A stretch of 64,000 bases of DNA, from NCBI GenBank assembly GCA_964017125.1, contig OZ024909.1:78630830-78694829 (forward strand). Direction: 5' to 3'. Source of the DNA: Flabesymbios commensalis (taxonomy: Eukaryota; Annelida; Polychaeta; Terebellida; Flabelligeridae). Below, one piece after another: positions 53,701 to 64,000 of this stretch. Every line of letters starts with the position of its first letter. Position 1 is the stretch's first letter. The notes beneath the pieces were generated by a model that saw only the letters and a list, made by a program, of their open reading frames with translations, did not search any database and was not told where the DNA came from. A program made the translations under genes and the position numbers.

Positions 53701-55588
53701 CGCATGGACTCCCAAGGCTAGCTGTAACTAAGCATGGACTCCCAAGGCTAACCATCACTGAGCGTGGACTACCAAGGCTGGCCGTCACTAAGCGTGACTC
53801 CCAAGGTTAGCGGTCACTAAGCGTGGACTCCGAGGCTAGCCGTCACTAAATAAGGACTCCCAAGGCTAGCCGTCACTTAGCGTGGACTCCCAAGGCTGGC
53901 CGTCACTAAGCGTGACTCCCAAGGCTGGCCATCACTAAGCGTGACTCCCAAGGCTAGCCGTCACTACGCATGGACTCCCAAAGCTAGCTGTCACTAAGCA
54001 TGGACTCCCAAGGCTAGTCGTCACTAAACGTGGACTCCCAAGGCTAGCCGTCACTGAGCATGGACTCTGAGGCTAACCGTCACTAAGCATGGACTCCCAA
54101 GGCTAGCCGTCACTAAGTGTGGACTCCCAAGGCTAGCCGTCACTAAGCGTGGACTCCCAAGGCTAGCCATCACTAAGCGTGGACTCCCTAGGTTAGCCGT
54201 CACTAAGCGTGGACTCCCAAGACTAGCTGTCACTAAGCGAGGAATCCCAAGGCTAGCCGTCACTAAGGATGGACTCCCAAGGCTAGCCAATGCTAAGCAT
54301 GGATTCCCAAGGATAGCCGTCACTAAGCCTGGACTCCCAAGGCTAGCCATCACTAAGCGTGGAATCCCAAGGCTCTCCGTCACTAAGCCTGGACTCCCAA
54401 GGCTCACCGTCACTACGTGTGGACTCCCAAGGCTAGCCGGTACTAAGCATGGACTCTCAAGGCTAGCGGTCACTAAGTGTGGACTCCCAAGGCTAGCCGT
54501 CACTAAGCATGGATTTCTAAGGCTCACCGTCACTACGTGTGGACTCCCAAGGCCAGCCGTCACTAAGTATGGACTCCCAAGACTCACCGTCACTAAGTAT
54601 GGACTCCCAAGACTCACCGTCACTACGTGTTGACTCCCAAGTTTAGCCTTTGCTAAGTGTGGACTCCCAAGGCTGGCCATCGTTAAGCATGTACTCCTAA
54701 GACTAGCCGTCACTAAGCGTGAACTCCCAAGGCTAGCTGTCACTAAGCGTGGACTTCCAAGGCTAACCGTTACTAAGCGTGGACTCCCTAGGCAAGCCGT
54801 CACTAAGCGTGGACTCCCAAGGCTAGCCCGTCACCAAGCGTGGACTCCCAAGGCTAGCCGTCACTAAGCGTGGACTCTCAAGGCTAGCCGTCACTAAGCG
54901 TGGACTCCTAAGGCTAGCCGTCACTAAGCGTGGACTCCCAAGGCTAGCCGTCACTTAGCGTGTACTCCCAAGGCTAGCCGTCACTAAGCGTAGACTCCCA
55001 AGGCTAGCCATCACTAAGTCTTGACTCCCAAGGCTGGCCGTCGCTAAGCGTTGTCTCTATTTTAATGTCATATTCCGAATACGAGTTTCTTGCTACAGCT
55101 GCCTTGCAAAGTATGTAAGATATGTGCCTCTGTTTATCGCAACTCTTTCTTTCAGTTCATTATGACCGAGATATTAGATACTCCTTCTTCAATGCTAATT
55201 TTCTTAAACTTTTTTTGTTGCAGATCGGAGGAAAAACATCACGGCTGCCTCTGCTAGCATGTCAATGGGAAATAAAATGAGTCAGAAACTTAAAGAGCAT
55301 AAATGTCTGCTGGCTCAAATCAAACCTATAACTGAAAAAACTCCCTGGAAGAAAGTTAGCGAACTATCACCTTGTCCTTTGGATGAAACTGAACCTTCAA
55401 CACCACAAACAACGTCTACCATCTCCACAAGAGGCCCTAATAAGGAAAGTACAAACACAACTGATCCGCCAGGTAAGGGGGATAATGCGACCAGTGGAAC
55501 TTCAAAAATTGTCCTGGCGAATACTGTAATGCTGTTAGCCCTTATCCTGCTGTTCACGACTATTGTCGTTTTCAGTCTGTTTTATTAG
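50217..55588 (+). CDS. Secreted/anchored PA-domain protein with degenerate heptads, copy 2, join(50217..50790,55224..55588)
   Basis: The predicted 312-aa paralog of copy 1 has the same signal peptide (LSFSNILWLMAQN). Its six heptads are eroded (MPEMGGG, VPEMGRA, MTEVAGD, IPEVGGG). A longer Gln-rich linker precedes a PA domain with GCSPL, LIALIKRGGCSFADKA and MSIIYNN. The stalk is short, without the NKTNK blocks, and the C-terminal hydrophobic stretch is stronger (IVLANTVMLLALILLFTTIV) and ends VFSLFY. This end could be a GPI signal or a true transmembrane helix. The intron is again phase 1, GTAAGT ... TTTTGTTGCAG, but 4433 bp because of a 30-bp minisatellite. An AATAAA lies about 70 bp after the stop (55659-55664). 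The frame is intact across both exons, so it looks functional. Confidence 0.82.
50895..55060. repeat. 30-bp minisatellite in the intron of PA gene copy 2
   Basis: More than 100 units contain CTAGCCGTCACTAAGCG and TGGACTCCCAAGG. They lie in three blocks (about 50895-51460, 51770-52135, 52445-55060), separated by two nearly identical ~310-bp non-repeat segments offset by 674 bp. A nine-unit (270-bp) block recurs at about 52493, 52762 and 53032. The period is a multiple of three, so long minus-strand frames (up to 299 codons of SPRLVTASLG) stay open. Confidence 0.95.
51456..52440. repeat. 674-bp segmental duplication inside the 30-bp array
   Basis: The segments beginning AGCATCATCTTCACTCTGTC (51456 and 52130) run about 310 bp nearly unchanged: CACGCAATCCCATGACCTC, CCCAGATACGAATATCTT, GATTGGTCACCGATGAAG, GTTGTCCAGGCTTGAGC. 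They then re-enter the 30-bp repeat. The high identity points to recent unequal exchange. Confidence 0.9.
55224..55588 (+). CDS. PA gene copy 2, exon 2
   Basis: Starts after TTTTTTGTTGCAG. It reads D-RRKNITAASASMSMGNKMS, KTPWKKVSELSPCPLDE, then a short Thr/Pro-rich stretch and the hydrophobic C-terminus ending TAG. Relative to copy 1 it lacks the central stalk repeats. Confidence 0.83.
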
Positions 55589-58500
55589 TCGACCAAATCA
55601 CTGTTATTAAGAACGAGATATGTGTTTAAATACCAAGGATTGCCAATATCTGTGCTAAAATAAAACATATAATATATACATATAAAACATGAGTAATTTT
55701 TAGCCACATGAAGTTGTGGGTCGCCAGGTTTGTATGGCAGCTAGGAATAACTGATCATGTATATGATAATATACATTTTGAATTAATCAAGAAATAATTA
55801 GAAAAAATGGCTAATATGAGGATTTTACATTTTAATATGGTCCAAACATTATTAACACAGTTTTTAGATATAGGTATTCTGGGTGATTTTATCCTAATTG
55901 TTATTGTATTATATGGCTCTTGACACATATGTAGCTCAGCTGGTAGGGCACTAAGAACACCATTGAGGAATATTGGATATAAATGAAATGAAATGAATCG
56001 GGCTTTAGGCCACCTTTGTGCACATATAGGCTAAACTGGGCCAATATTGGATATAAGACAAACATTAAATTGTGTAATTGTTTCTCCTGTGGTGCTACTG
56101 TAAAACAAAATATCCACGTTGTAAAAAACATATATTTACTATAGAAATATAATATTATGTGTCTTTCTCCACAAGAGTACACCTTTAGTTGGTATGTAAG
56201 GAGATATGGTATGGTTTTATACAAAGTGAGACTGTGGAATAGATTGATTAAAATGAAATCATACCGATTAACGAAGATATGTTTTTGAGTGGGACTGTTG
56301 AATGTAAGCCAATGTTTCTATAAAAAATGGCTAAAGCAAATTAATATGTATACATATCAATTTTTTTCTTCTTCTTTTTTTTACGAGACATAATGTAATA
56401 TATATATATTTTATGATGAATGCGTGACGTACCATACAAAACAATTAATAATAATAATAAAATCTTTATTTAAAGAGGGTAAACCCAATGAGCATTTGCC
56501 CATCTTCCTTGGGGCCCCCAAATTTTGGTTAAAATAGACAGGGGTACACATTTAGTTGGTATGTATGGACATATGAGATGGCTCTCGTCTAAATATACAT
56601 GAATGTTAAGCAAAGTAAGAATAAGGAATAGGTTGATTAAAATGAAATGATATTGATGAACTGGGACTGTTGAATGATGCCATTGTTTTTTTAAAAATGG
56701 GTAAAACAATAATTATATATACGGTACATATAAAAATCCGTTTTTTCTTTTCCTTGTTTTTCACGAGACATAACCTAATATACATAATATCTTCTGATGT
56801 CATAACCAGGTCATCGTGTCGCTTTGTAATGGAGGAGTGACGTACAACACAAAAGATAATATTCAAATCGATAGCTTTCTCTTTTTTAAATGTTGGTCCT
56901 TACTGGGGATCACCTAATGCTAATTGACACTTGTGAAAAAGGGATTGACAGCTATTGAGGGGACGATAAATGGTTTCCTGTTTCCCTGACAACAATGTGT
57001 ATTATATTGTAGATCTGGTAATTATTGCGTGTTTAAATTTTCACGAATTTCTTATTTTAAGACTTTTCACAAGGCTTGGAATTCGAAAACTTTCATTTTT
57101 CTTGTGTAGAACTATTATAAAAATTATTTTCGTAAGATTATTGAGTTCGCGTATTTGTCTTTCTCGCGAAATTCGCGAAAAATAAAAACTCACGAATAAT
57201 AACAGATCAACAATATTAAAATAATATTATTGTACTTTATAAAGTATATACACAGCGAACGCTGGTTCTTAAAAATGAGATATCAACCCAATGCTGGTTT
57301 GAAAATGGTTCACTGCCTATGACGCTGGACTAGCATTAGATCAATATTGTGTCGATATATCGTGTTTAGTGATAATCTGACATAATCTACGAAAGAGACA
57401 CCTGGTAAATGCATTGGAAACGTCCCTTTTTAATAGTATTTTTGTTAAGGCCACATACCTTTTTTCAATTTCTGCAAATCTAATGAAATACAATCATGTA
57501 AGGTTACAAGATATATTATGTTCTTTTTAATACAATTGAAAACCCCATGTTGTCTTTCAATAAAATAATGTACTTAATATAAAGAAAAGAGTAAATAAAT
57601 GAATGTTTCTAATAAATGGTCATATTTTAAATAACAGTGCTTGCTATATTTTTGGAATACGCATTAGGCTGAAGATTTTCCAACGACAACTTGGCTGTAT
57701 ATCATTTTCTGTTCCTACGTTATTACTGTTGAAAGAGAAATCAAATATATTTAAAAAATAGTAAACTTATACAGAGGGAACAAATTGCTACGCTGTTCGA
57801 AAAGTTATTTTCAATTACTTTTGTTGGCAAATCATGTTTCTAATGTTACGGATCAAAGATAATATAATTGCTTAATTCACAGAACATGGCCTTTCCAAGA
57901 CAATACGTTTTTCAGTATCACTGCGAAAATCGAATATCAGTTTTTTTAATTTTGCACATAATGACCTTCCTATCCTCAATGAAGATAGATACTACGTCAT
58001 TCCACTTCCACTGAGAACGCGCACCAGGATGCCCACAATGAGGCACTCTAGGGCACAACAGTTTTGCCAGTAGCATAAGGGGAACTGCATACACACTTTT
58101 TTAAAAATCAAAAGTGGATCTTGAAATACTTGTTTTTGATTCTCGGTTCATTGCACACGCCCCACACTTCCCCAAATTATCCCCTACTCTTATTACCCCA
58201 CCCTCTCACTTTGGCCATTCCACTTTTTCCCCACCCCTCCCACATTAGTCCGAGACATAACAAATATAGAGATACTTGTATTTGAACATAAGTAACAAGG
58301 ATATTTCTACTTTCAAGCAGGAATTACCACCATTACCAGCACAAAACCAACATAAAACCGGACAAAGCCAACTAAATGAATTGCTTCATATGGGTGCCCG
58401 CACCAACACACTATGAATATAGAAAATAGATAGCCATAAAGAAGGGTGCTACATTTATTTAAACATAACAGAACAAAACCAAGATAAAATATGTGTACTG

Positions 58501-59427
58501 GTAATATGTGTATTATGTGTGCTGATCAACGCAGAACCAACACCATGCCAACAAAAATACGAGCACAAAGTGTTGCTCACCACAAAGTTGCCACCCAAAC
58601 AACTGCAAAAGTGTCCACCACTCAAACAATTGTAAATGTGTCTACTACCCATTTTCCATGTATAGAAGTTGTTCGTGTGGTGCAATAATTATTGAAGTTG
58701 GCTAACAGATTAAAATCTCGAATGGACGGATATTAGTCATAGTGTGTGCATATACAATGATCTAAACTGTTCAATGATCTGGGGCTTGCAATATTTGTGA
58801 ACCCAGCTCCGATCTTATTGTTCAGATACTATTGTCACAATTTGATTTCGGTTGACTCATTGAGATTTTCAATTACCTTTTGTTGGCGAATCATGTATCT
58901 TATATTACGAATTCAAGGTGATAGAAGAAGATGAACAACAATTCGATAGAATCAAATACAATATCACTGAATTTGACTTTTCCAATTTTATACTTGGACT
59001 TCGAAAATGTGATATCATATTTCAAATCATATTTCAAGTTGGACGAAATTAGCTTTCAAGCATGCATACCACCAATATAGTGGTGCCGATATGATTGATA
59101 ATTCTGTAATGTGGCTCATTCTACCTCGATTTCATTTCTTTCTCAAACGCAGTCGAAAATATCGCATAGATTAGTTGATGCTTCAGAAAGAAATTTAGGT
59201 CGCATAAAAATATTTTAAGTACCGAAAAATACACATGGAGCATGTCAGTCAGGACGTAAAATAGCTCTTTAAAGTAAAATCAGGAAATAAAACAGTAAAG
59301 TTAATGAATAATTAATGTTTTATGTCACCTTTGTGCACATAGGCTGAACTGGGTCAAGAGAACCTTCTGAGGATGGTGGGATGAATGAGATGACACTGCC
59401 TTAGAAGAAGTAATCATAAAGACACCC
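55589..59427. other. Spacer between PA copies 2 and 3
   Basis: No gene is recognised. A tRNA-like box A word TAGCTCAGCTGGTAGGGC at 55931 marks a SINE remnant. CTTTGTGCACATAGGCTRAACTGGG occurs near 56011 and 59330 (quoted as two words: CTTTGTGCACATA and GGCT-AACTGGG). A retroposon tail with (AAT)n lies at 56447. Two related ~330-bp segments (about 56135 and 56540) share ACACMTTTAGTTGGTATGTA. AAGAGACACCTGGTAAATGC at 57387 and TTTTGTTGGCAAATCATG at about 57822 mark the duplicated gene flank. Confidence 0.5.
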
Positions 59428-59728
59428 CACACGTCAGCTCATTCAAAAGCTCACATACACTGATTGAAAACTCGCCCACACAAACATGATGTGTCCGGCA
59501 AATTTCATCTGTTGCTCTGTGATTTGACAGACATGCAAAAACACTCCTCCCATTTTTGTGCCCGTTGTGGTTATTTAAAGCCAGGTTGGTGACCAAGACT
59601 CTCACTATAAGCCTGGTGTCCAAGGATCTCATTCAAAATCAAACTGTTGACAACATTTATCTTTTTAAAGTCAGCTCAGTGTTAACATCTGTTATATAAA
59701 CTCTGCTGTTCACATTTACCGCTAGAGA
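59428..59728 (+). promoter_or_regulatory. Promoter-like 5' region of PA copy 3 (pseudogene)
   Basis: Homologous to the other two. It retains TATTTAAAG (59572-59580), the initiator-like A at 59604 (32 bp), and CGCCCACACAAACATGA. The promoter is better kept than the coding sequence, so loss of coding function may be recent or the locus may still be transcribed. Confidence 0.65.
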
Positions 59729-59794
59729 ATGTCTTCGAGCAACATATTGTGGCTAATGGCATATAACATTATAATAGTACAAAGCCAGCGAGGT

Positions 59795-60220
59795 ATGCTT
59801 GGAATGGGAGGAGATATGCCTGGAATGGGGGGATATATGCCTGGAATGGGAGGAGGTATGCTTGGAATGGGAGGAGGTATGCCTGGAATGGGAGGAGATA
59901 TGCCTGGAATGGGAGGATATATGCCTGGAATGGGAGGAGGTATGCTTGGAATGGGAGGAGTTATATGCCTGGAATGGGAGGAGATATGCCTGGAATGGGA
60001 GGAGGCATGCCTGGAATGGGAGGAGGTATGCCTGGAATGGGAGGAGATATGCCTGGAATGGGAGGAGATATGCCTGGAATGGGAGGAGGCATGCCTGAAA
60101 TGAGAGGACATATGCCTGGAATGGGAGGAGGGATGCCTGGAATGGGAGGTGGTATGCCAATAATGGGAGGAGGTATACCTGGAAAGGGAGGTGGTATACC
60201 AGAAATAGGAGGTGGTGGAG
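59795..60220 (+). repeat. Expanded 21-bp coding repeat of PA copy 3
   Basis: About 20 units of ATGCCTGGAATGGGAGGAGG-T encode MPGMGGG/MPGMGGD/MPGMGGY, against six units in copies 1 and 2. All three frames of both strands are open over long stretches here, which explains several spurious overlapping frames (for example Ser-His-Ser-Arg-His on the minus strand). Confidence 0.92.
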
Positions 60221-61486
60221 AACAGCTGACAGCAGCACAACTGCAACAACTGCGACAAAGGAATGCGCAACAATAACTGAGAGGAAAAATGATAAAGGCA
60301 GCTGCTGCACGTATGCTTTTGTCAACATCTTCACAAGATGGAATAATGGAAGATCAAGTTAGTTTTGCTATTGGCCACGTTGCTACCAACCGATGGGGCT
60401 GGTTAACCGAAGTACCATCAGGTGATAAATGAGCTGGATGTGCCCGCTGACTACAAAACATAAAGAAGGCCAACTGATAGCGTTGATTAAACGAGGACTG
60501 TGTCCATTTATTGCCAAAGCTATGAATGGTGGAGCAGAGATCTCTATCATATATAATAACAGAGAAGAAGAAGAGGAGTAGCTAATGGTAATATCTGGAT
60601 TTGGTTAGTATCAAAATGAATTATGCTTTCGGTTGAGGTCTATCTGTCATAATTTTTGTAGCAATCAAAATAATATTCAAATATATCACATTTCTCTTGA
60701 GGAGATCAGTCTTAGTTGGGGTTTCATTTGTATATTTAGCCGTGTATTAAAAACACGTCTGCCTAAGTTCTTTGTCTCAGTCTGTTTTAAAAGGCTGTGA
60801 TAGGATATTATACAAAGCAACAACTTGCTGATCATAAGACTCTCAACCGGGATTCTTCAATGCTAATATTCTTAAACATTGTTTTCCGCAGAAAGAACGA
60901 CAGATATTTCGGCTGCCGCTGCTGGCATGTCAATGGGAATTAAAATGAGTTTGAAACTTAAAAAGAATAAATGTCTGCTGGTTCAAATTAAACCTGAAAC
61001 TGATAAAACTCCCTGAAGGAAAGTCGGTGAATTGTCACATTGTTCATTTGATGAAACTGAATCTTTAACACCACAAACAACGTCTACCATCTCCGCTACG
61101 ACCAAAAGTGTTACCGGTAAACAGGTCGACAAGAAACACAGCCCATGGAGTGAACAAGGGAAGTCAAGACGATTCAAATAAAGAAAATACCAGTAGAATG
61201 CCATACCACCGTAATGAAACCACCAGTATGAACAAGGCAAATAAAAGAGTAGCAGGGAGAAAACTAGATAAACCAGGGGTTACCAAGGAGGAACATGTAA
61301 GAGAACAAGATATACAACTACAATAAAAAGGGAGAAAAAGGTATCAGCTGAAAAACTAGTCAGCACAACTGATCCCTCGAATATAAATAAAGGGGATAAT
61401 GGAGAGGCTAAAAATGCTACTGGTGCAACTTCAGGAATTATCTTGGTGAATAATGTAATGCTGTTTATGACCATGCATTTTATTAA

Positions 61487-63533
61487 CCCATTAAAGCCCA
61501 ACTTTTTAAAACAGAGCTTCCTAGTCGAAAATATAACACATTGCTACGATTGGACCATTATTACTATTCTAAATTGGAATTAAAAAAAAAATGTTTTTGA
61601 AAAGTGGTTTCTCGGACTGGCAAATATTTTTGCCAGTGGGCTTTAGAGGGGTCAATGAAATGTGCTTATTGTGACCAGTAGTTGTATTAGTAAATCATTG
61701 TTTTACGTCACTTTTCGGCACAAATTGTTTTTTAAGTGACATTGTAATACGATAAAAACGTTGTGTCAATTGATAAGATGAATGATGTACAGATGATGAT
61801 GTGAGGGTGGGGTGATAGGGCATGGTGGGTTATTGAGAGTGTTTTCCTTCGCTCGCCCAGTAAGGGGTTCTGGGCATGTCTAGGGTATCTACCCCCAGAC
61901 ATGCCCAGACTTGGGTTTCGCTGTGCAATTTATTGCTGAAACTCCGTGGCATTTCACGCAGCGATTAGATTATGGCCAGATACGAGGAGGCTGCAGCTTC
62001 CCTTGGATGATTGCTGTAGACTAGTGCTTCCGTACCATGCCGTATAGCATGCAACTGATGGAACAGATCTCTAATGACCCTCCCCGGATGGGGGCGACAA
62101 GTACAGCTACTAGCAATCATCCCAGTACCCCTAGATATGGTCGATGTAGTGATCAACGCTGGTAATCACTCCCACGAGTAGTATCATACATAAATGTATT
62201 TTATTTCATACTGAGACTAGGGGGGTGTTTCCAGACCCGCAAATATACGGTTTTACGTGATACATGTATATTCAAAACCACAAGTTAAAACTGAACCTTA
62301 TTGGCTTCTCACGGATGAACTGCTTTGTGCCCAAATAAGGTATCATGGTTTTGTCAATGCTGAAATCCTCAGCCACATCTGTCTGCTTGAAAACTCCAGT
62401 CAACTCTTCAAGTATCGGTCGAACCTTGTATTAGGCATATCTGTCACCTGACAAATTAGTATTATCTCTAAAATAAAGATCACGTATGATGACATCAAAC
62501 CTGTTCTGCCTCAAAGAATCAGAGACCAGAGAATTATGAATATCAGCTCATTCTGACCGGCTATATGGTGATCGGCTGTATCCAGACAGAAGCATGATGC
62601 CTAACAATGGTAGAGCCCCCATCTTATCTACACCGAGGCTTATTTCCTTTTGCTGAGAATATAGGTTGTACTCCCACTGCATGCTATCAACCAGATTGTG
62701 GGGGAACATTGAGAAAAATACGGTCCCAGGAGATTTAACATTCTCTTTCAATAAATCTTGTATATTTCATACACATCTTAATGACACCATCTACTTCCTC
62801 GCTTTCTGATCTGCTTCACAGTAGTTGGCTCATCCCTCGCAGCGTATTCAAACATGGAGATGATATAATTCATCATATATCATGAAAATATCAATCAAAG
62901 ACACCCGTAAGTGCCCACTGGCAAATTTTCTTGCCAGTACCTACATCTTCAATTGCAATGTCTTCCTAGTATATGTCATCTAGCAGACAAACAATTATTA
63001 TTAAAAAAGGATGCAGATGTGCTTAACATATCAGTATGCTCAGGGATTTAGTACCAGACAGTCTACATAATAAACATAATGTATTTCGTTGCATCATTTT
63101 ACAGAATGGTTTATTACTACTGACTATAATACCGTGTATTATCCCACTGGCAATTTTTTCTTGCCATGTAAATTATTGATCTTTTTATGCACAGGTAGGA
63201 ATCTTTTTTCAGCATTACAATTACATGGTGAAAATCACCACACCTGACAGTTTCTTTATGAATATTGACTTACTTACTACAAGATATGTAATAAACTACT
63301 CATTGGTATTTTCCACGACGATGAAGTAGCATTCTGGAAGTACTATTTTCCGACAAACTTGAGCGTTGCTAAGCGTTGGTATCAACTATCAATCGCATAA
63401 AATGTAGTTAACCAAGACGACAAGTGAGTTTACAACGGGTTCAAGTCGTGTAGCCTTTTAAAAAAAAATTTTTTATCGTGACGTCACACAAAAACGTCAC
63501 TGGCAAAAAAACTTGCCAGTGGGCTTTAATGGG
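61487..63533 (-). mobile_element. Degraded piggyBac-type DNA transposon, 2047 bp
   Basis: The ends CCCATTAAAGCCCAAC and its near complement (CCAGTGGGCTTTAATGGG) are each flanked by TTAA (61483-61486 and 63534-63537). Minus-strand remnants of a DDE_Tnp_1_7 transposase lie at about 62760-62270. They read SPGTVFFSMFPHNLVDSM, LGIMLLSGYSRSPYSRSE, NRFDVIIRDLYFRDN, KVRPILEELTGVF and SIDKTMIPY. The last holds the first catalytic Asp of the family. Stops interrupt it (for example TGA where the family has Trp after SRSE), and the part coding later catalytic residues is not recognisable. Copy 1 of the PA gene shows the empty site. Confidence 0.88.
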
Positions 63534-63541
63534 TTAACTAA

Positions 63542-64000
63542 CTACTGTTGGCATTAGTCATGTATGTGAAATATTAATGTGCAGTCATAAAATTCATTGC
63601 TGTTTACATGGAAATATGTAATAACTCCCAGAAAGGAATCATTTGACATTTAAGATAAACGTCGATGGTTAAGTCTGTGGATGGGTATGATTACGGTTTA
63701 CTGATTATATTGCACACCGTCTGAGGGCATGTATACAACTACGTAAATCACATACTTTACTTGTGTACATTATAAAATAATCCTAGAGGATCTACAGGAT
63801 AGTTTGTGTGTTATGTGTGACTAGTCGTTCGTTGTGAGACAATCACGTATATTGGTACCGGCTCAAATCACACAAAGGCTACAATTTGAGAGGCAGTCAG
63901 GATAAGTTGATCCTGTAATAATATGTTAAATTGATCCAGAAATATTTCGAAATAAATTTTCAATATGTTGATTTTTGAAGGTGATATTGTGTTTCGAGAG
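63542..64000. other. 3' flank of PA copy 3
   Basis: It continues the gene-flank homology seen after copy 1 and the exon fragment (ATAACTCCCAGAAAGGAATC, AAACGTCGATGG, TTTGAGAGGCAGTCAGG). Nothing else is seen before the window ends. Confidence 0.65.

Larger units (their letters stand above)
59729..63541 (+). pseudogene. PA-domain gene copy 3, broken and interrupted by a piggyBac element
   Basis: Exon 1 homology is 59729-60603 and exon 2 is 60892-61486, resuming at 63534. The start MSSSNILWLMAYN is intact. The heptad array is expanded to about 20 units (59795-60220) and shifts frame near 59960. Further damage includes TAA after CAACAA at about 60274, a stop in the PA region (GATAAATGA), and TGA replacing the Trp of KTPW near 61014. 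Recognisable pieces are DGIMEDQVSFAIGHV, KRGLCPFIAKA, ISAAAAGMSMGIKMS and the anchor SGIILVNNVMLFMTMHF. The donor is GTTAGT instead of GTAAGT. The intron is only 288 bp. It is a dead paralog unless read as short pieces. Confidence 0.9.

Noticed and set aside
52655-54803. Minus-strand frames of 299 and 250 codons with a SPRLVTASLG repeat
   Set aside because: The 30-bp period keeps the frame open automatically. There is no signal, domain, splice logic or conserved flank, and the sequence lies inside a host intron. Kept only as a transcription check in the findings.
59753-60334. Minus-strand and alternate frames over the MPGMGGG repeat (up to 193 codons)
   Set aside because: The 21-bp repeat opens several frames. 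The sense frame of the paralogs is supported by signal peptide, PA domain and splice sites.

Overview
The window looks like nuclear DNA of a marine invertebrate animal. Support comes from spliced genes with GT-AG introns, LINE and tRNA-SINE tails, many TTAA-flanked MITEs and a very heavy load of minisatellites. I cannot name the species. It holds two host loci, both on the + strand, inside repeat-rich DNA.

1-11 kb is the 3' part of a guanine deaminase gene (GDA/cypin, an amidohydrolase). Four coding exons are recognisable (29-96, 4873-5022, 9838-9984, 10672-11012). The 5' exons lie left of the window. The protein ends in an unusual Ser-Pro-Arg repeat tail. The intron before exon 4873-5022 is almost filled by a 74-bp minisatellite of about 47 units. 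Each unit is a copy of that exon's own 3' splice site plus the first ~22 exonic bases, so the true acceptor is simply the last unit. The following introns hold a long foldback element, LINE 3' ends, TTAA-type MITEs and a CAGGG-ended MITE.

11-33.7 kb contains no convincing host gene. It holds MITEs, a dimeric tRNA-type SINE, LINE fragments, a 43-bp minisatellite (16.76-17.85 kb), a ~770-bp tandem duplication rich in AGGTCA, a 21-bp satellite built on the palindrome CCGTTATAACGG (20.0-22.2 kb), an inverted copy of the ~770-bp unit, and a 7.1-kb array of a 41-bp repeat with higher-order structure (26.6-33.7 kb).

34-64 kb is a tandem family of two-exon genes. They encode predicted secreted or membrane-anchored proteins with a signal peptide, a Met-Pro-Gly-Met-Gly heptad repeat, a protease-associated (PA) domain split by a phase-1 intron, a Thr/Lys-rich stalk and a C-terminal hydrophobic anchor. 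Copy 1 (34473-37387) and copy 2 (50217-55588) look intact. Copy 3 (59729-63541) is a pseudogene, and 41.2-41.6 kb is a broken exon-2 fragment. The three 5' regions share a TATA-like box exactly 32 bp upstream of an initiator-like TCA. The intron of copy 2 is swollen by a 30-bp minisatellite of over 100 units. A degraded 2.05-kb piggyBac transposon sits in the last codons of copy 3, with a clean TTAA duplication; copy 1 shows the empty site.

The flanks are also duplicated. The order 43-bp satellite, dispersed repeats, 41-bp repeat, PA gene occurs once at 16.8-37.4 kb and again, much shorter, at 45.2-55.6 kb. At the second place the 41-bp repeat is a single unit. The satellites therefore appear to have expanded inside a duplicating gene-plus-spacer cassette.
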